Origin: UBA4660 sp034408895
GTDB lineage: Bacteria; Bacteroidota; Bacteroidia; Flavobacteriales_D; Sanyastnellaceae
Length of the DNA: 64,000 nt
Direction: 5' to 3'
Assembly (NCBI GenBank): GCA_034408895.1
Contig: JAWXCI010000015.1
Span: 29,259-93,258, forward strand
Numbering within the stretch: position 1 is the stretch's first letter; each line of letters opens with the position of its first letter. The position numbers and the translations under genes were made by a program. Of this stretch, positions 25,986-34,974 are shown piece by piece. The notes under the pieces are model-generated. The model was not told the origin of the DNA. It saw only the letters and a list, made by a program, of their open reading frames with translations, and ran no database searches.

Positions 25986-27431
25986 ATGGAGAAAATCCTC
26001 AATTACATCAACGGACAATTGCGTGAGCCGGTTTCCGGTCAATGGCTCGACAATGTGAATCCGGCTGTGGGCAAAGTTTATTCCCTCATTGCCGATAGCG
26101 ATGAGCGCGATGTGCAGCAAGCAGTGGAAGCTGCTGAAATTGCTTTCCCGATATGGAGCACCACTGCCGCTGAGGAACGCTCCCGCATCATGGTTCGCAT
26201 GGCAGACCTGATTGCGCAAAATCTTGAAAAACTTGCATTGGCTGAAACAATTGACAATGGCAAGGCCATTACTCTTTCCCGCACCATTGATATACCGCGG
26301 GCTGAAAGCAATATGCGGTTTTTCGGCACTGCCATTATGCACTGGAGCAGCGAAGCGCACGTGATGGAAGACAAAGCCATCAACTACACCAACCGCAAAC
26401 CCATTGGGGTAGTGGGTTGTATTTCTCCGTGGAATCTTCCGCTCTATCTCTTCACCTGGAAAATTGCACCCGCCCTTGCCGCAGGAAACTGCGTGGTTGC
26501 AAAACCATCGGAAATAACACCCATTACCGCTTTCTTGTTTTCGCAATTGTGCATGGAAGCGGGCTTGCCTCCGGGTGTGCTCAACATTGTACACGGGCTG
26601 GGGCCAAAAGCGGGGGAAGCCATAATCCGCCATCCTAAAATCAAAGCCATTTCATTTACGGGAGGGACAAAAACAGGAGAACACATTGCGCGCATTGCCG
26701 GCCCGATGTTCAAAAAACTGTCGCTGGAACTGGGGGGCAAAAACCCCAACATCGTTTTCGCGGATTGCGATTTTGAGAAAATGATGCGCAACACCATTCG
26801 CTCTTCGTTTGCTAATCAGGGACAGATATGCCTCTGCGGTTCGCGCATATTGGTGGAGAGAAGTCTTGAAAAAAAATTCACCGAAGTTTTCGTAGAAATT
26901 GTTTCGGGCATGAAGGTGGGCGCTCCCCTGGATGAGAAGACCAAGTCGGGGGCTATGGTGGGCGAGGCACACATGAACAAAGTGCTTGAATACATCGAAC
27001 TCGCCCGGCAGGAAGGTGGAAAAATTCTTTGCGGTGGAAACCGGGTCCATCTCGATGGAGAAAACAGCGGAGGCTATTATATACAGCCAACAGTTATTTC
27101 CGGCCTCGGCCCAAATTGCCGAACCAATACAGAAGAAATTTTCGGGCCTGTGGTTACCGTTCAATCTTTCGAAACGGAAGAGGAAGCACTACAACTGGCC
27201 AATGCCACGGAATATGGTTTGGCTTGTTCACTTTGGACAAGCGACCTCAACCGCGCACATCGCATGGCAGCGAAAATCGAGAGCGGAATTGTGTGGGTGA
27301 ATTGCTGGCTGCTGCGCGACCTGCGCACTCCCTTTGGGGGCGTGAAAAATTCTGGTATTGGACGAGAAGGTGGCTGGGAAGCCTTGCGGATTTTTACTGA
27401 AGCGCAAAATGTGTGTGTGGATTTGAGTTGA
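25986..27431 (+). CDS. Aldehyde dehydrogenase family protein (ALDH8A1/HMSDH-like)
   Basis: A 481-residue NAD(P)+-dependent aldehyde dehydrogenase. Start chosen at MEKILNYINGQLREPVSG. Features are PWNLPLYLFTWKIAPALAAG (substrate/cofactor region), KPSEITPITAF, LELGGKNPNIVFADCD (general base Glu) and the nucleophile in NQGQICLCGSRI at Cys282. The ICLC pattern resembles 2-hydroxymuconic/2-aminomuconic semialdehyde dehydrogenases, so a role in kynurenine or catechol breakdown is inferred from family knowledge. No pathway neighbours are seen. It is monocistronic, on the opposite strand from the following gene. Confidence 0.9.
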   Translation: MEKILNYINGQLREPVSGQWLDNVNPAVGKVYSLIADSDERDVQQAVEAAEIAFPIWSTTAAEERSRIMVRMADLIAQNLEKLALAETIDNGKAITLSRTIDIPRAESNMRFFGTAIMHWSSEAHVMEDKAINYTNRKPIGVVGCISPWNLPLYLFTWKIAPALAAGNCVVAKPSEITPITAFLFSQLCMEAGLPPGVLNIVHGLGPKAGEAIIRHPKIKAISFTGGTKTGEHIARIAGPMFKKLSLELGGKNPNIVFADCDFEKMMRNTIRSSFANQGQICLCGSRILVERSLEKKFTEVFVEIVSGMKVGAPLDEKTKSGAMVGEAHMNKVLEYIELARQEGGKILCGGNRVHLDGENSGGYYIQPTVISGLGPNCRTNTEEIFGPVVTVQSFETEEEALQLANATEYGLACSLWTSDLNRAHRMAAKIESGIVWVNCWLLRDLRTPFGGVKNSGIGREGGWEALRIFTEAQNVCVDLS

Positions 27432-27436
27432 AATTC

Positions 27437-27964
27437 TCACGCCCCGGCAGAAATGATTACCGTTGTGCTCGCCACGTTTTCCTTCGCAATGTCTTTGATG
27501 GTGAATACGCCCAGGATAAATAACATGAGCAACTCATAGTCTGGAATTTTGGTGTCACCCAATTTGTAAACGACCTGTGGTCTCCATTTTTTTGTGTCGA
27601 GGCGGTAATGTAAAATTTCGGTGCCATCTTGTTTCTGGTATACAATATTGACCAGTAAGTTGTTCTTGATGACAACGCGATACATGTTGCCTCCGGCAAA
27701 TTGAATATCAGAAGAGGTTCTCCAGAAATTAGTCTGCGCTGACAGCACTTCTTCCTTCGCACTGTTCTCTACCGTCAGTTTGGGCATCCAATAACCCGAA
27801 GATGCAATGCGATAAGTCTCACTCTGCCATTGGAACGTGGCTCCATTTCTGAACGATTTTTCTTTAAATTCAAGAATTTTTTCATCGGCCAGCACCAGGG
27901 AGTAAGTATTCCCCTTGAATTGCCATTGCGGTAGTTGCACAAGAATGTTTTGAAATGTTATCAT
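27437..27964 (-). CDS. Hypothetical protein, possibly tubby/LURP-like fold
   Basis: A 175-residue protein rich in beta strands: SLVLADEKILEFKEKSFRNG, ATFQWQSETYRIAS and KLTVENSAKEEVLSA, with a hydrophobic C-terminal helix LLMLFILGVFTIKDIAKEN. The strand-then-hydrophobic-helix shape is like LOR/tubby-type domains, but the similarity is weak. It sits 17 bp downstream of the TraB/GumN pseudogene on the same strand. Function unknown. Confidence 0.72.
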   Translation of the reverse strand: MITFQNILVQLPQWQFKGNTYSLVLADEKILEFKEKSFRNGATFQWQSETYRIASSGYWMPKLTVENSAKEEVLSAQTNFWRTSSDIQFAGGNMYRVVIKNNLLVNIVYQKQDGTEILHYRLDTKKWRPQVVYKLGDTKIPDYELLMLFILGVFTIKDIAKENVASTTVIISAGA

Positions 27965-27981
27965 GAATACGTGGTGATGGG

Positions 27982-28824
27982 TTAGAATGAAATAGGCTTT
28001 ACTGTAAATCCTTTATCGCGGAGTTGTTGCACGAGGCCTTCTTCGCCCGAAAGGTGTAAGGCACCCACCGCAACAAATACCGGTTGCTTCTTCATAAGGG
28101 GTTGAAGTTGTTGTATCCAACGGTCGTTACGATCCTCCAGCAATACCTCAATTTCTTCCTCGGTGAACGATCATCATCATACATCATTTCTGCAATCGAT
28201 TCGAGGTTCTGATTGCGGTAGGCCTCATTAAGTTGAAGCATCATGGCCGACATTTCTACTTTGCGGTTTATAAGGTCTAGTAATTCGGTTTGCCTTTCGA
28301 GCGAGTATAGGCCATAGAGGACTTCAATTTGAGTCTCAATGGTTTCAAGGCCCATCACCGTTTTGTTTTGTGCTGCACCGAGAGACTGGAAGTACATATC
28401 CATAGAGACAGAACCCTCTGGCATAGGAAAATTTTGTTGTTGGAAAAAGGATGAGATTGTCAACTCCACTGTCATCGGGTTCATGTTATTAAACATGCTA
28501 AGGTCGTAACCCGTAAGTTCCTTCATCCACACTGCGGTGCTATCGTACATCCTTCGGAAGCAGTTTGTCCAATGTGGTTTCAGTCATCATGGATGCAGCC
28601 ATCATTTTTGGAACCATGGTGCTGTCCATCACCATTTCACCGGCCACTGTTTTGCATGTTTTAAATTTTTCAAGGATGATGGGGTTAGCATCAATGAACT
28701 CATTGCCCATTAAATGGAAGGTTCCAAACAAGTACGATGGTTGTTCGAGATTTTTCCCGGTCACTTCCCAAAAGATGGCGTGGCTGTTTGATGTGTTTTC
28801 GTTTTGTGCCGAAACAGTGTGCAC
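27982..28824 (-). pseudogene. TraB/GumN family protein, two or more frameshifts
   Basis: Three pieces in different frames make one protein. The first (28824-28540) has SYLFGTFHLMGNEF and KFKTCKTVAGEMVMDSTM, the TraB/GumN N-terminus. The second (28550-28092) carries VWMKELTGYDLSMFNNMNPM and KTVMGLETIETQIEVLYGLY. The third, from about 28175 to the TAA at 27982, reads EIEVLLEDRNDRWIQQLQPL and FVAVGALHLSGEEGLVQQL, the family's GALHLxG motif. Junctions are near 28545 and 28175. A signal peptide in the first frame is also interrupted by TAG at about 28830. Sequencing error could explain one of these but hardly all. Confidence 0.78.
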
Positions 28825-28945
28825 AAGCTATACTGACAGCTCGGTGATGATTTTTTTTGCGATTTACATTTTTGATTGTTGTTTTGAAGTTTGAGCTATA
28901 TTTCGCAACGTGTTTTAAATCATTACACGGATTGATAAAAAAAAT

Positions 28946-29572
28946 TCAATTTTCGTCCAATTGATGAATAACATCCTGCAGGCGGGTGATGTGCCGTCCA
29001 TAAAGTTTGTTCAGGTACCAGGACAGCAACTTGTCGGAAACAACTATGAAAATCAAGGTGGTGGCAATGAGCGCTGCAATGATCAAGGGTCGCTGGAGAA
29101 AATGAAAGATGGTATCGCCCATGGTGAATCTACCGCCCACCACCATACCCCAAACAAACGAAACGGGAATAAGAATCCGGTAGGCAAGGCGGTAGTGTTT
29201 AAGGTAAAGACTAAGACGTTTATGCAATGCAGTGATTTCAGATTTTACGTCACCGGAATAAAGTTGCACAGTGCGCAATTGTTTCAACTGGCCTTGGTAA
29301 TACCAGCCAAAGAAAACACACATTACCAATACGAAGCTGGCCAGAATTTTCATGTCGGTTCGGGGCGCGAAACCGGCAAACGGAATGGCCACAACAAAAC
29401 AAGCAATAGTGACCACGTACTCGAACAACAGGCTTTTTCTAAGTGCTGTGAGTAGATCCTTGGTCCGGTGTTGCATAACATTTTGCAATTCTTCACCGCT
29501 CAGCTTTCGGCTGTTCTCCGGCTGTGCGTTCTGCTGCCATATTTTTTTCAATTCATCTAGTTCCATGTTCAA
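28946..29572 (-). CDS. Membrane protein encoded with an ECF sigma factor
   Basis: A 208-residue protein with an acidic/basic N-terminal region and four hydrophobic segments: LFEYVVTIACFVVAIPFAGF, MKILASFVLVMCVFFGWYY, LAYRILIPVSFVWGMVVGG and LIIAALIATTLIFIVVSDKL. The ATGA overlap with the sigma gene suggests tight coupling, which points to a regulator of the sigma factor. There is no zinc-binding anti-sigma motif (HxxxCxxC), so this is an unusual partner. It might be a membrane-tethered anti-sigma factor. Confidence 0.78.
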   Translation of the reverse strand: MNMELDELKKIWQQNAQPENSRKLSGEELQNVMQHRTKDLLTALRKSLLFEYVVTIACFVVAIPFAGFAPRTDMKILASFVLVMCVFFGWYYQGQLKQLRTVQLYSGDVKSEITALHKRLSLYLKHYRLAYRILIPVSFVWGMVVGGRFTMGDTIFHFLQRPLIIAALIATTLIFIVVSDKLLSWYLNKLYGRHITRLQDVIHQLDEN

Positions 29573-30060
29573 CGCTCCATCAGTTGATTGATTTTGTCGC
29601 GAATGCGCGACATCTTTACTCTAGTATTGTTTGTCGTTATACCCATCACTTTTGAAATCTCTTCGTAATCCATTCCATCCAGATACATGAGTATGAAGGC
29701 GCGATCCACTTCATCTAATTTTTGGATGGCGCCATTAAGTTGTTGGAATTGTTCCTCGATATTGTTTTCGTCTTCGGCCATGTGATGATGGCGCTCTGAA
29801 AGTTCCGCTGTAGGAATTTTGGAAGTTGACTTCCGCAGTCCGGAGATGGCTGTGTTCAGCGCTACACGATACATCCATGTTGTCATCTTCGACTCTCCAC
29901 GGAAGGTGGGAAATGCCTTCCACAGGTTCAATGAAATTTCTTGAAAAAGATCCTGGCGGTCATCGGCATTATGCGCATAGCACCTGCACACTTTGTGCAC
30001 AAGGCCTTGGTGCGATGCCAGCAGTTGAACAAACGCAGTTTCACTTCTATCAGAATCCAT
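29569..30060 (-). CDS. ECF subfamily RNA polymerase sigma factor
   Basis: A 163-residue sigma-70 ECF factor. Region 2 contains YAHNADDRQDLFQEISLNLW and FRGESKMTTWMYRVALNTAI; region 4 has IQKLDEVDRAFILMYLDGMD followed by YEEISKVMGITTNNTRVKMS, a recognisable helix-turn-helix. The linker between regions is short and no sensory domain is present. It would direct RNA polymerase to a small regulon, perhaps including its own operon. Upstream is a gap of about 270 bp that may contain its promoter. Confidence 0.92.
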   Translation of the reverse strand: MDSDRSETAFVQLLASHQGLVHKVCRCYAHNADDRQDLFQEISLNLWKAFPTFRGESKMTTWMYRVALNTAISGLRKSTSKIPTAELSERHHHMAEDENNIEEQFQQLNGAIQKLDEVDRAFILMYLDGMDYEEISKVMGITTNNTRVKMSRIRDKINQLMER

Positions 30061-30335
30061 CCTGAAATGTTTGTCGCGCGAAAGTGGAAATCATTACAGG
30101 ACTGAAGAACTTCTCGCCATATATGATTGCAAGTATATCAGACACGAAGTTCCGAAAAGAATACTAAAGTGGCTCGCGCAGACGGTGACAACGCACGAAG
30201 AAATAATTGTGAAGTTGTTTCAATCACTCCCCATACAAACCAATGAACTCCATTATATCCGGGTGAAGGCGTTTTTTCAGTTACTCAAAACTATTTCATT
30301 TCGGGCTTAACACTTTTGCCCTTTGCATTTTGATT

Positions 30336-31451
30336 TCAGATACCCATCTTTTTTCTGATGTCTTTCGGCAGCGCATCCTTGTGTACCACAATGCCTATAG
30401 TCTTCATGCGGAAGTAAGCCTGCGAAACTTGCTGGTAACCATTCCATGCATTGCCGGTTCCCCAGGAGTTTTTGGTGGTATAATAAACTGTACCATTCTG
30501 GTCTTTCGCCTTTCCGGTAATGTGCATCAGGTGATCGTCAGTGGTTTGAAATGAATCGAATCCATACTGGCGCATGGGCTGGTCCACATTTTTTTCCGAT
30601 ACCATTTTCTTGTACAAATCTTCTTTGGCTGTATCGTCTGTTGGAAAAACAGCAATGCCGTTCTTGAATGAAAATCCCTTTTCACTCACATCGGCATCCC
30701 AAGCCACGGTGTATCCATTTTCAATGGCATGGTCAGCAATCTTTTGCAAGTCATCAAGCGGCACGTTGTAAAAATTTCCCTTCGCCCAGTTGTCCGGCAC
30801 CTCCAGCACGAATTGCGAATAGAAAGGGTGGTGCGAAAAAGAAGTGATGCTAACATAATCATCTGCCTTAATTCCCATTGCATCTCGAAACGATGCAGGA
30901 GTGTATTGTTTTCCGGCATATTCAAATTTGGAAGGAGCCACTCCAAGGTATTCATCGAGGATGGCGTCCACTGCTTTGCGCCATTCGTTGTTCTGCTCGT
31001 TCAGTTTTTTGTCGAGAACAGTCTTCACAATGCTCTCCAGCATAATGTCGAGCAGGCCGTGGTCATGGTTTGTCTTGCCTGAATCCAGCCCGGTGTAAGC
31101 GGGTTCGGGTACCATACCGTAGTCGTGCACGGTATTCAGCACATCATGCATCAAACCACCCGGGCCAAATTGTTGTTTGCCCTGGAAGCGCACGTAGCTC
31201 TCGGTTTTGCGCGGATACATCATGCGCACATTGTACATCTCGCTCAGGTCCACTGGTGCATTTCCCTTGCGTATAATTTCCGATTCAAGAAATGAAATGG
31301 TGGCGAAACTCCAGCAGGTGCCACTGGCACTCTGGTCTTCGGTAGCCGTCACATCAAGGTTTTTTACCTGTGTGAATTGGTAGGGAGAATCCTGCGTGAA
31401 GGACGGAATAGCGAACGAAGCCGCAAAGGCAAGAACAATAATTTTTTTCAT
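30336..31451 (-). CDS. C1 family peptidase (bleomycin hydrolase-like)
   Basis: A 371-residue secreted papain-fold peptidase. A signal peptide (IIVLAFAASFAIPSFTQ) precedes the mature domain. The active-site Cys46 is in DQSASGTCWSFATISFLESE (Gln40 forms the oxyanion hole), the His in DDHLMHITGKAK and the Asn in YYTTKNSWGTG. It belongs with the aminopeptidase C/bleomycin hydrolase group, here exported to the periplasm or surface. It may degrade peptides. Monocistronic and divergent from ddl. Confidence 0.9.
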   Translation of the reverse strand: MKKIIVLAFAASFAIPSFTQDSPYQFTQVKNLDVTATEDQSASGTCWSFATISFLESEIIRKGNAPVDLSEMYNVRMMYPRKTESYVRFQGKQQFGPGGLMHDVLNTVHDYGMVPEPAYTGLDSGKTNHDHGLLDIMLESIVKTVLDKKLNEQNNEWRKAVDAILDEYLGVAPSKFEYAGKQYTPASFRDAMGIKADDYVSITSFSHHPFYSQFVLEVPDNWAKGNFYNVPLDDLQKIADHAIENGYTVAWDADVSEKGFSFKNGIAVFPTDDTAKEDLYKKMVSEKNVDQPMRQYGFDSFQTTDDHLMHITGKAKDQNGTVYYTTKNSWGTGNAWNGYQQVSQAYFRMKTIGIVVHKDALPKDIRKKMGI

Positions 31452-31601
31452 CGTCTGTTTTTATTTTGAAACGCAATGATAGCAGTCAGGGGCAATTGTT
31501 TTAACCCTGATGTGTTCAAAGGCTTCACGGTTCTTCCATCGGAATTGCCCACCACATCTTTTTTTTGATGCGACAGAAAATTCAAACTCAAATCCTGAAA
31601 G

Positions 31602-32567
31602 ATGAAAAGAATTGCAGTGGTATGTGGTGGTTATAGTGGCGAGTCCGTGGTTTCCATGCGCAGTGCCGCCATGGTGATGAACAACATTGACCGCTCGAAG
31701 TACGAACCGGTGAAGGTGGTTGTACTGCACGAGCGCTGGTTTGCCGAAGCGGATGGAAAAGAATTGGATGTGGACAAGAATGATTTCTCATTCACATTGA
31801 ACAGGAAGAAAATTCTGTTCGATGGTGTGTTCATGATTATCCATGGCACACCCGGCGAAGATGGTTTGATGCAAGGTTATTTCGAGATGCTCAACATTCC
31901 GCATACCACAGGAGGAGTGTTCAACATGTCGCTCACGTTCAACAAAAAGGCTACAACACGAACACTTGCATCGCTTGGATTTACTGTGGCAAAATCAACA
32001 GTGTTGAAAAAATTTGAACCGTACTCCTCATCATTCATCGGGCAGATTGTGGGGCTGCCCTGTTTTGTAAAACCCAATTGTGGTGGTTCAAGCATCGGCA
32101 CTTCACGCGTGAACAAGGTGGAAGAACTACATCTGGCCGTTGACAAGGCATTTCGCGAAGACGAAGAAGTGATTATTGAAGAATTTATTTCCGGAACGGA
32201 AGTGACCTGCGGAGTGATTGTCATCAGCGGGAAACCCACTGCACTGCCCATTACCGAAATTGTTTCCAAAAAAGAATTCTTCGACTTCGAAGCAAAGTAC
32301 GAGGGCGCTTCAGAGGAAATAACACCGGCAAGAATTTCAGAACAGCTTACTTCAAGGGTGCAGCAGATTGCAGAAGACATCTACAACAAACTCGACTGCC
32401 GCGGAATGATTCGCATAGACTTTCTGCTGCCCGGTTCTGAACCCTATGTGGTGGAGGTAAATACAGTTCCCGGGTTTTCCGAAGCATCCATCATTCCACA
32501 ACAGGCAGAGGTTTATGGCATGAGTAAGAAAGAACTGGTAAGCGCGGTGATTGAGAGTTGTTTTTGA
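31602..32567 (+). CDS. ddl: D-alanine--D-alanine ligase
   Basis: A 321-residue ATP-grasp ligase making D-Ala-D-Ala for peptidoglycan. Motifs are RIAVVCGGYSGESVVSMRSA (N-terminal GGxSxE), FVKPNCGGSSIGTSRVNKV (ATP-binding loop), GTEVTCGVI, the region EITPARISEQL, and MIRIDFLLPGSEPYVVEVNT with the metal-binding acidic residues. Length fits Ddl. There is no ampicillin-resistance-like change visible. It is followed by a convergent toxin-antitoxin pair. Confidence 0.95.
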   Translation: MKRIAVVCGGYSGESVVSMRSAAMVMNNIDRSKYEPVKVVVLHERWFAEADGKELDVDKNDFSFTLNRKKILFDGVFMIIHGTPGEDGLMQGYFEMLNIPHTTGGVFNMSLTFNKKATTRTLASLGFTVAKSTVLKKFEPYSSSFIGQIVGLPCFVKPNCGGSSIGTSRVNKVEELHLAVDKAFREDEEVIIEEFISGTEVTCGVIVISGKPTALPITEIVSKKEFFDFEAKYEGASEEITPARISEQLTSRVQQIAEDIYNKLDCRGMIRIDFLLPGSEPYVVEVNTVPGFSEASIIPQQAEVYGMSKKELVSAVIESCF

Positions 32568-32571
32568 TCGC

Positions 32572-32961
32572 TCAGAAATTCACCACCTTCAATCCGCGTA
32601 CATGTTTGAAGTGACCATCGTTAGTCATGATGGGAAGTTTATGATAGCGGCTGACGGATGCAATCCATATATCGTTCTCAGGAATGGGTTTGCCCTTTTT
32701 TCTAAGTTCAAAACGGGTGTTGGCGTACTCCATGCAGGTCTCTTCATCGGGAAAAGAAACTGATACACGTTTCAGAAACTTGTTAACCTCGAGCAAATTT
32801 TTTTCTGCCAAAGATGAATTAACTGCACCAAAGTAAAGCTCGCCTACAACGGGAAGAGGAACGACAAGATCATCGTATTCGGAGAGCGCCTTTGCCAGGT
32901 CAAGACTGCCATTAATGAAAGCAATGGCTGCGTTGGTGTCCAGCGCAATTCTGTTCACCAC
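32572..32961 (-). CDS. PIN-domain ribonuclease toxin (VapC-like)
   Basis: A 129-residue PIN domain: VNRIALDTNAAIAFINGS supplies the first Asp, VVGELYFGAV the Glu, and NDIWIASVSRYHKLPIMTND the remaining acidic residues of the metal site. GTG start at 32961 (or 32958). The gene overlaps its upstream partner by a few bases, the classic VapBC order. The predicted target is tRNA or rRNA; the specificity is unknown. Confidence 0.86.
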   Translation of the reverse strand: MVNRIALDTNAAIAFINGSLDLAKALSEYDDLVVPLPVVGELYFGAVNSSLAEKNLLEVNKFLKRVSVSFPDEETCMEYANTRFELRKKGKPIPENDIWIASVSRYHKLPIMTNDGHFKHVRGLKVVNF

Positions 32962-33179
32962 TCTCCTTCAATGTGATTGAATTCTCTGTCTACAATTTGT
33001 TTCATTTCTAGAGCGGACTGGTCGTCAATCGTTCCAAATGATTTCATTGCTGCGTTCATGTTTCCACGGGATTTTGTTTTACCAGTTTTCAATCTTTTGA
33101 CGTACTTCAACAGCTTCTCGAGGTCGGACTTGTCCCTAATGGATAACATTTCTGATATTATTTTTTGCCGCATTACCAT
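32955..33179 (-). CDS. Putative antitoxin of the PIN toxin
   Basis: A 74-residue basic/helical protein (RQKIISEMLSIRDKSDLEKL, then AMKSFGTIDDQSALEMKQIV) upstream of and overlapping the VapC-like gene. The acidic C-terminus, DREFNHIEGEW, is typical of toxin-binding tails. No clear MazE, RHH or AbrB domain is visible, so it is called by context. Confidence 0.74.
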   Translation of the reverse strand: MVMRQKIISEMLSIRDKSDLEKLLKYVKRLKTGKTKSRGNMNAAMKSFGTIDDQSALEMKQIVDREFNHIEGEW

Positions 33180-33234
33180 ATTTCCGAAGGTTGTGAATTT
33201 TAATTCAAAAATAGGTGAATGTGCACAGCAGACG

Positions 33235-33795
33235 TCATTTGACCCTCTGGGGGTTTTGCGTCAAAAACGCTTTCCACCCTGTGTAAGAATTTGCACCGGA
33301 AAGTGGTGATGAACTTTGGTAAAAATGACAAACCGCTGCTGCAAGTCCATCGGTGGCGTCCATCTTTTCAGGCATATCCTTTTCGGGAATGTTGAGTACA
33401 CGCTGAAGCATGGCCGCTACCTGTTCCTTCGCTGCATTTCCGCTTCCGGTGATACTCTGTTTGATTTTTCGCGGGGCATATTCCACTACAGGAATTTGTC
33501 GGCTAAGTGCTGCGGCAATTGCGGTGCCTTGAGCACGACCGAGCTTCAGCATGGATTGAACGTTTTTTCCGAAGAAGGGAGCTTCAATGGCAAGTTCATC
33601 GGGGTGGAATTCGTCAATCAACCCGATGCAGCGTTCAAAAATTTTCTGGAGTTTGAGATGATGGTCTTTGTATTTGTCCAGTCGCAACACTCCGAGTGCA
33701 AGCAACGACATTTTCTTTCCTTCGACTTTAATCAGCCCGTAACCCATCACTGTAGTACCCGGGTCAATTCCCATGATGATTTTTTCAGTTGGCAT
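33235..33795 (-). CDS. ruvC: Crossover junction endodeoxyribonuclease RuvC
   Basis: A 186-residue Holliday-junction resolvase. The catalytic acidic residues are seen in IIMGIDPGTTVMGYGLIKVE (first Asp), ELAIEAPFFGKNVQSMLKLG (Glu) and DATDGLAAAVCHFYQSS (last Asp pair). It cuts recombination intermediates with RuvAB. Start chosen at MPTEKIIMGID. It diverges from the glycosyltransferase gene, leaving a 29-bp gap. Confidence 0.95.
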   Translation of the reverse strand: MPTEKIIMGIDPGTTVMGYGLIKVEGKKMSLLALGVLRLDKYKDHHLKLQKIFERCIGLIDEFHPDELAIEAPFFGKNVQSMLKLGRAQGTAIAAALSRQIPVVEYAPRKIKQSITGSGNAAKEQVAAMLQRVLNIPEKDMPEKMDATDGLAAAVCHFYQSSSPLSGANSYTGWKAFLTQNPQRVK

Positions 33796-33824
33796 CAACA
33801 CACGTTTCTTTGACGGGCAAAGTA

Positions 33825-34958
33825 ATGTTTCATTCCTTCCTGTTCATAGCACCATTATGCCTGATTGTAATCTACGCATGGTTTGTTGTTTCCATATACA
33901 GGGATTGGAAGCACGTCAGGCCTTTCCAAAGATCATCCATCATTCATCCGGGAATAAAAGTCTCAGTGATTATTCCTTTCCGGAATGAAGAAAAGAACAT
34001 TCGCGAAACACTTTTGAATGTGGTGGGATTTAATAGTAGTGATGTGGAAATTCTTGCGGTGAACGACCATTCAACAGACAGCAGCGCAGCCATTATCGAA
34101 AGTTTGGTTTCGGAGTATCCGCACCTCAAATGTCTATCGTTGTCTAACACATTAGGTAAGAAAGCTGCGCTACAATTCGGAGTTGAAAATTCATCCGGGG
34201 AATTGATTGTAACACTAGATGCGGATGTGCGGGTAAGTCCCGACTGGTTGCAAACGATTCTTCAATTCCGCCAACAGACAAATGCCTCCATGATTGTGAT
34301 GCCTGTAATGTTCGAACATGAGAAGTCGTTGTTTCATCGTATGCAGACGATTGAGTTTGCATCGCTCATGGGAACAACAGCAGCTTTGGTTGAGCGGGCA
34401 GTTCCTGTTATGTGCAATGGTGCCAATCTCGCTTTCACACGCGAAGCATACGAGCGTGTGAAGGGACAAACTGGTCATGAAAATCTTTCCTCCGGTGACG
34501 ATATGTTTCTGCTTCACAAATTGAAAAGGGAGAATTCTGAACAGATAAAATATCTGCTCAACCGGGAAGTAATCGGCTGGACAAAACCCTGCGAGACGGT
34601 GAGTGAATTTGTGAGCCAGCGTGCAAGGTGGGCTTCAAAAGCACCGGCCTACCGAGATTCAGATGCGATTGTTGTCGCATCTCTCATCTGGCTTACAAAT
34701 GCATCCATCGTGTTTAGCTTCATTGCTGCCCTGGCCGGAAAAGTTTTGCCAATTCAATTAGCGATACTTGTTCTTGTCAAGATGTCAGTGGATTACATAT
34801 TGATTCAATCAGTAATGAAATGGTTTGGAAAGAAGTTGTCTTTCGTGCTTTTTGTAATCACAGCTTTAATCTATCCACTCTACTCAACACTGATTCCCAT
34901 TCTTGGTTTTTTCTATCGCCCCAAATGGAAGGGTCGTAAAATTTCCATCAGGCGATAA
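33825..34958 (+). CDS. Glycosyltransferase family 2 membrane protein
   Basis: A 377-residue GT2. An N-terminal membrane segment (FLFIAPLCLIVIYAWFVV) precedes the catalytic domain with VIIPFRNEEKNIRETLLNVV, the metal-binding LDADVRVSPDWLQT (DxD) and SQRARWASKAPAY (QxxRW). C-terminal segments VASLIWLTNASIVFSFIAAL and LFVITALIYPLYSTLIPILG are hydrophobic. This layout is like processive or lipid-linked glycosyltransferases, for surface polysaccharide or glycolipid. Start ATG 33825; a TTG at 33789 would overlap ruvC. The following gene begins close by. Confidence 0.87.
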   Translation: MFHSFLFIAPLCLIVIYAWFVVSIYRDWKHVRPFQRSSIIHPGIKVSVIIPFRNEEKNIRETLLNVVGFNSSDVEILAVNDHSTDSSAAIIESLVSEYPHLKCLSLSNTLGKKAALQFGVENSSGELIVTLDADVRVSPDWLQTILQFRQQTNASMIVMPVMFEHEKSLFHRMQTIEFASLMGTTAALVERAVPVMCNGANLAFTREAYERVKGQTGHENLSSGDDMFLLHKLKRENSEQIKYLLNREVIGWTKPCETVSEFVSQRARWASKAPAYRDSDAIVVASLIWLTNASIVFSFIAALAGKVLPIQLAILVLVKMSVDYILIQSVMKWFGKKLSFVLFVITALIYPLYSTLIPILGFFYRPKWKGRKISIRR

Positions 34959-34974
34959 CCATACTTGCAGCCGA

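Noticed and set aside
30071..30310. 79-codon plus-strand open frame between the sigma factor gene and the C1 peptidase
   Set aside because: No start context or recognisable motif; composition is as expected for an intergenic stretch with promoters of the divergent genes.
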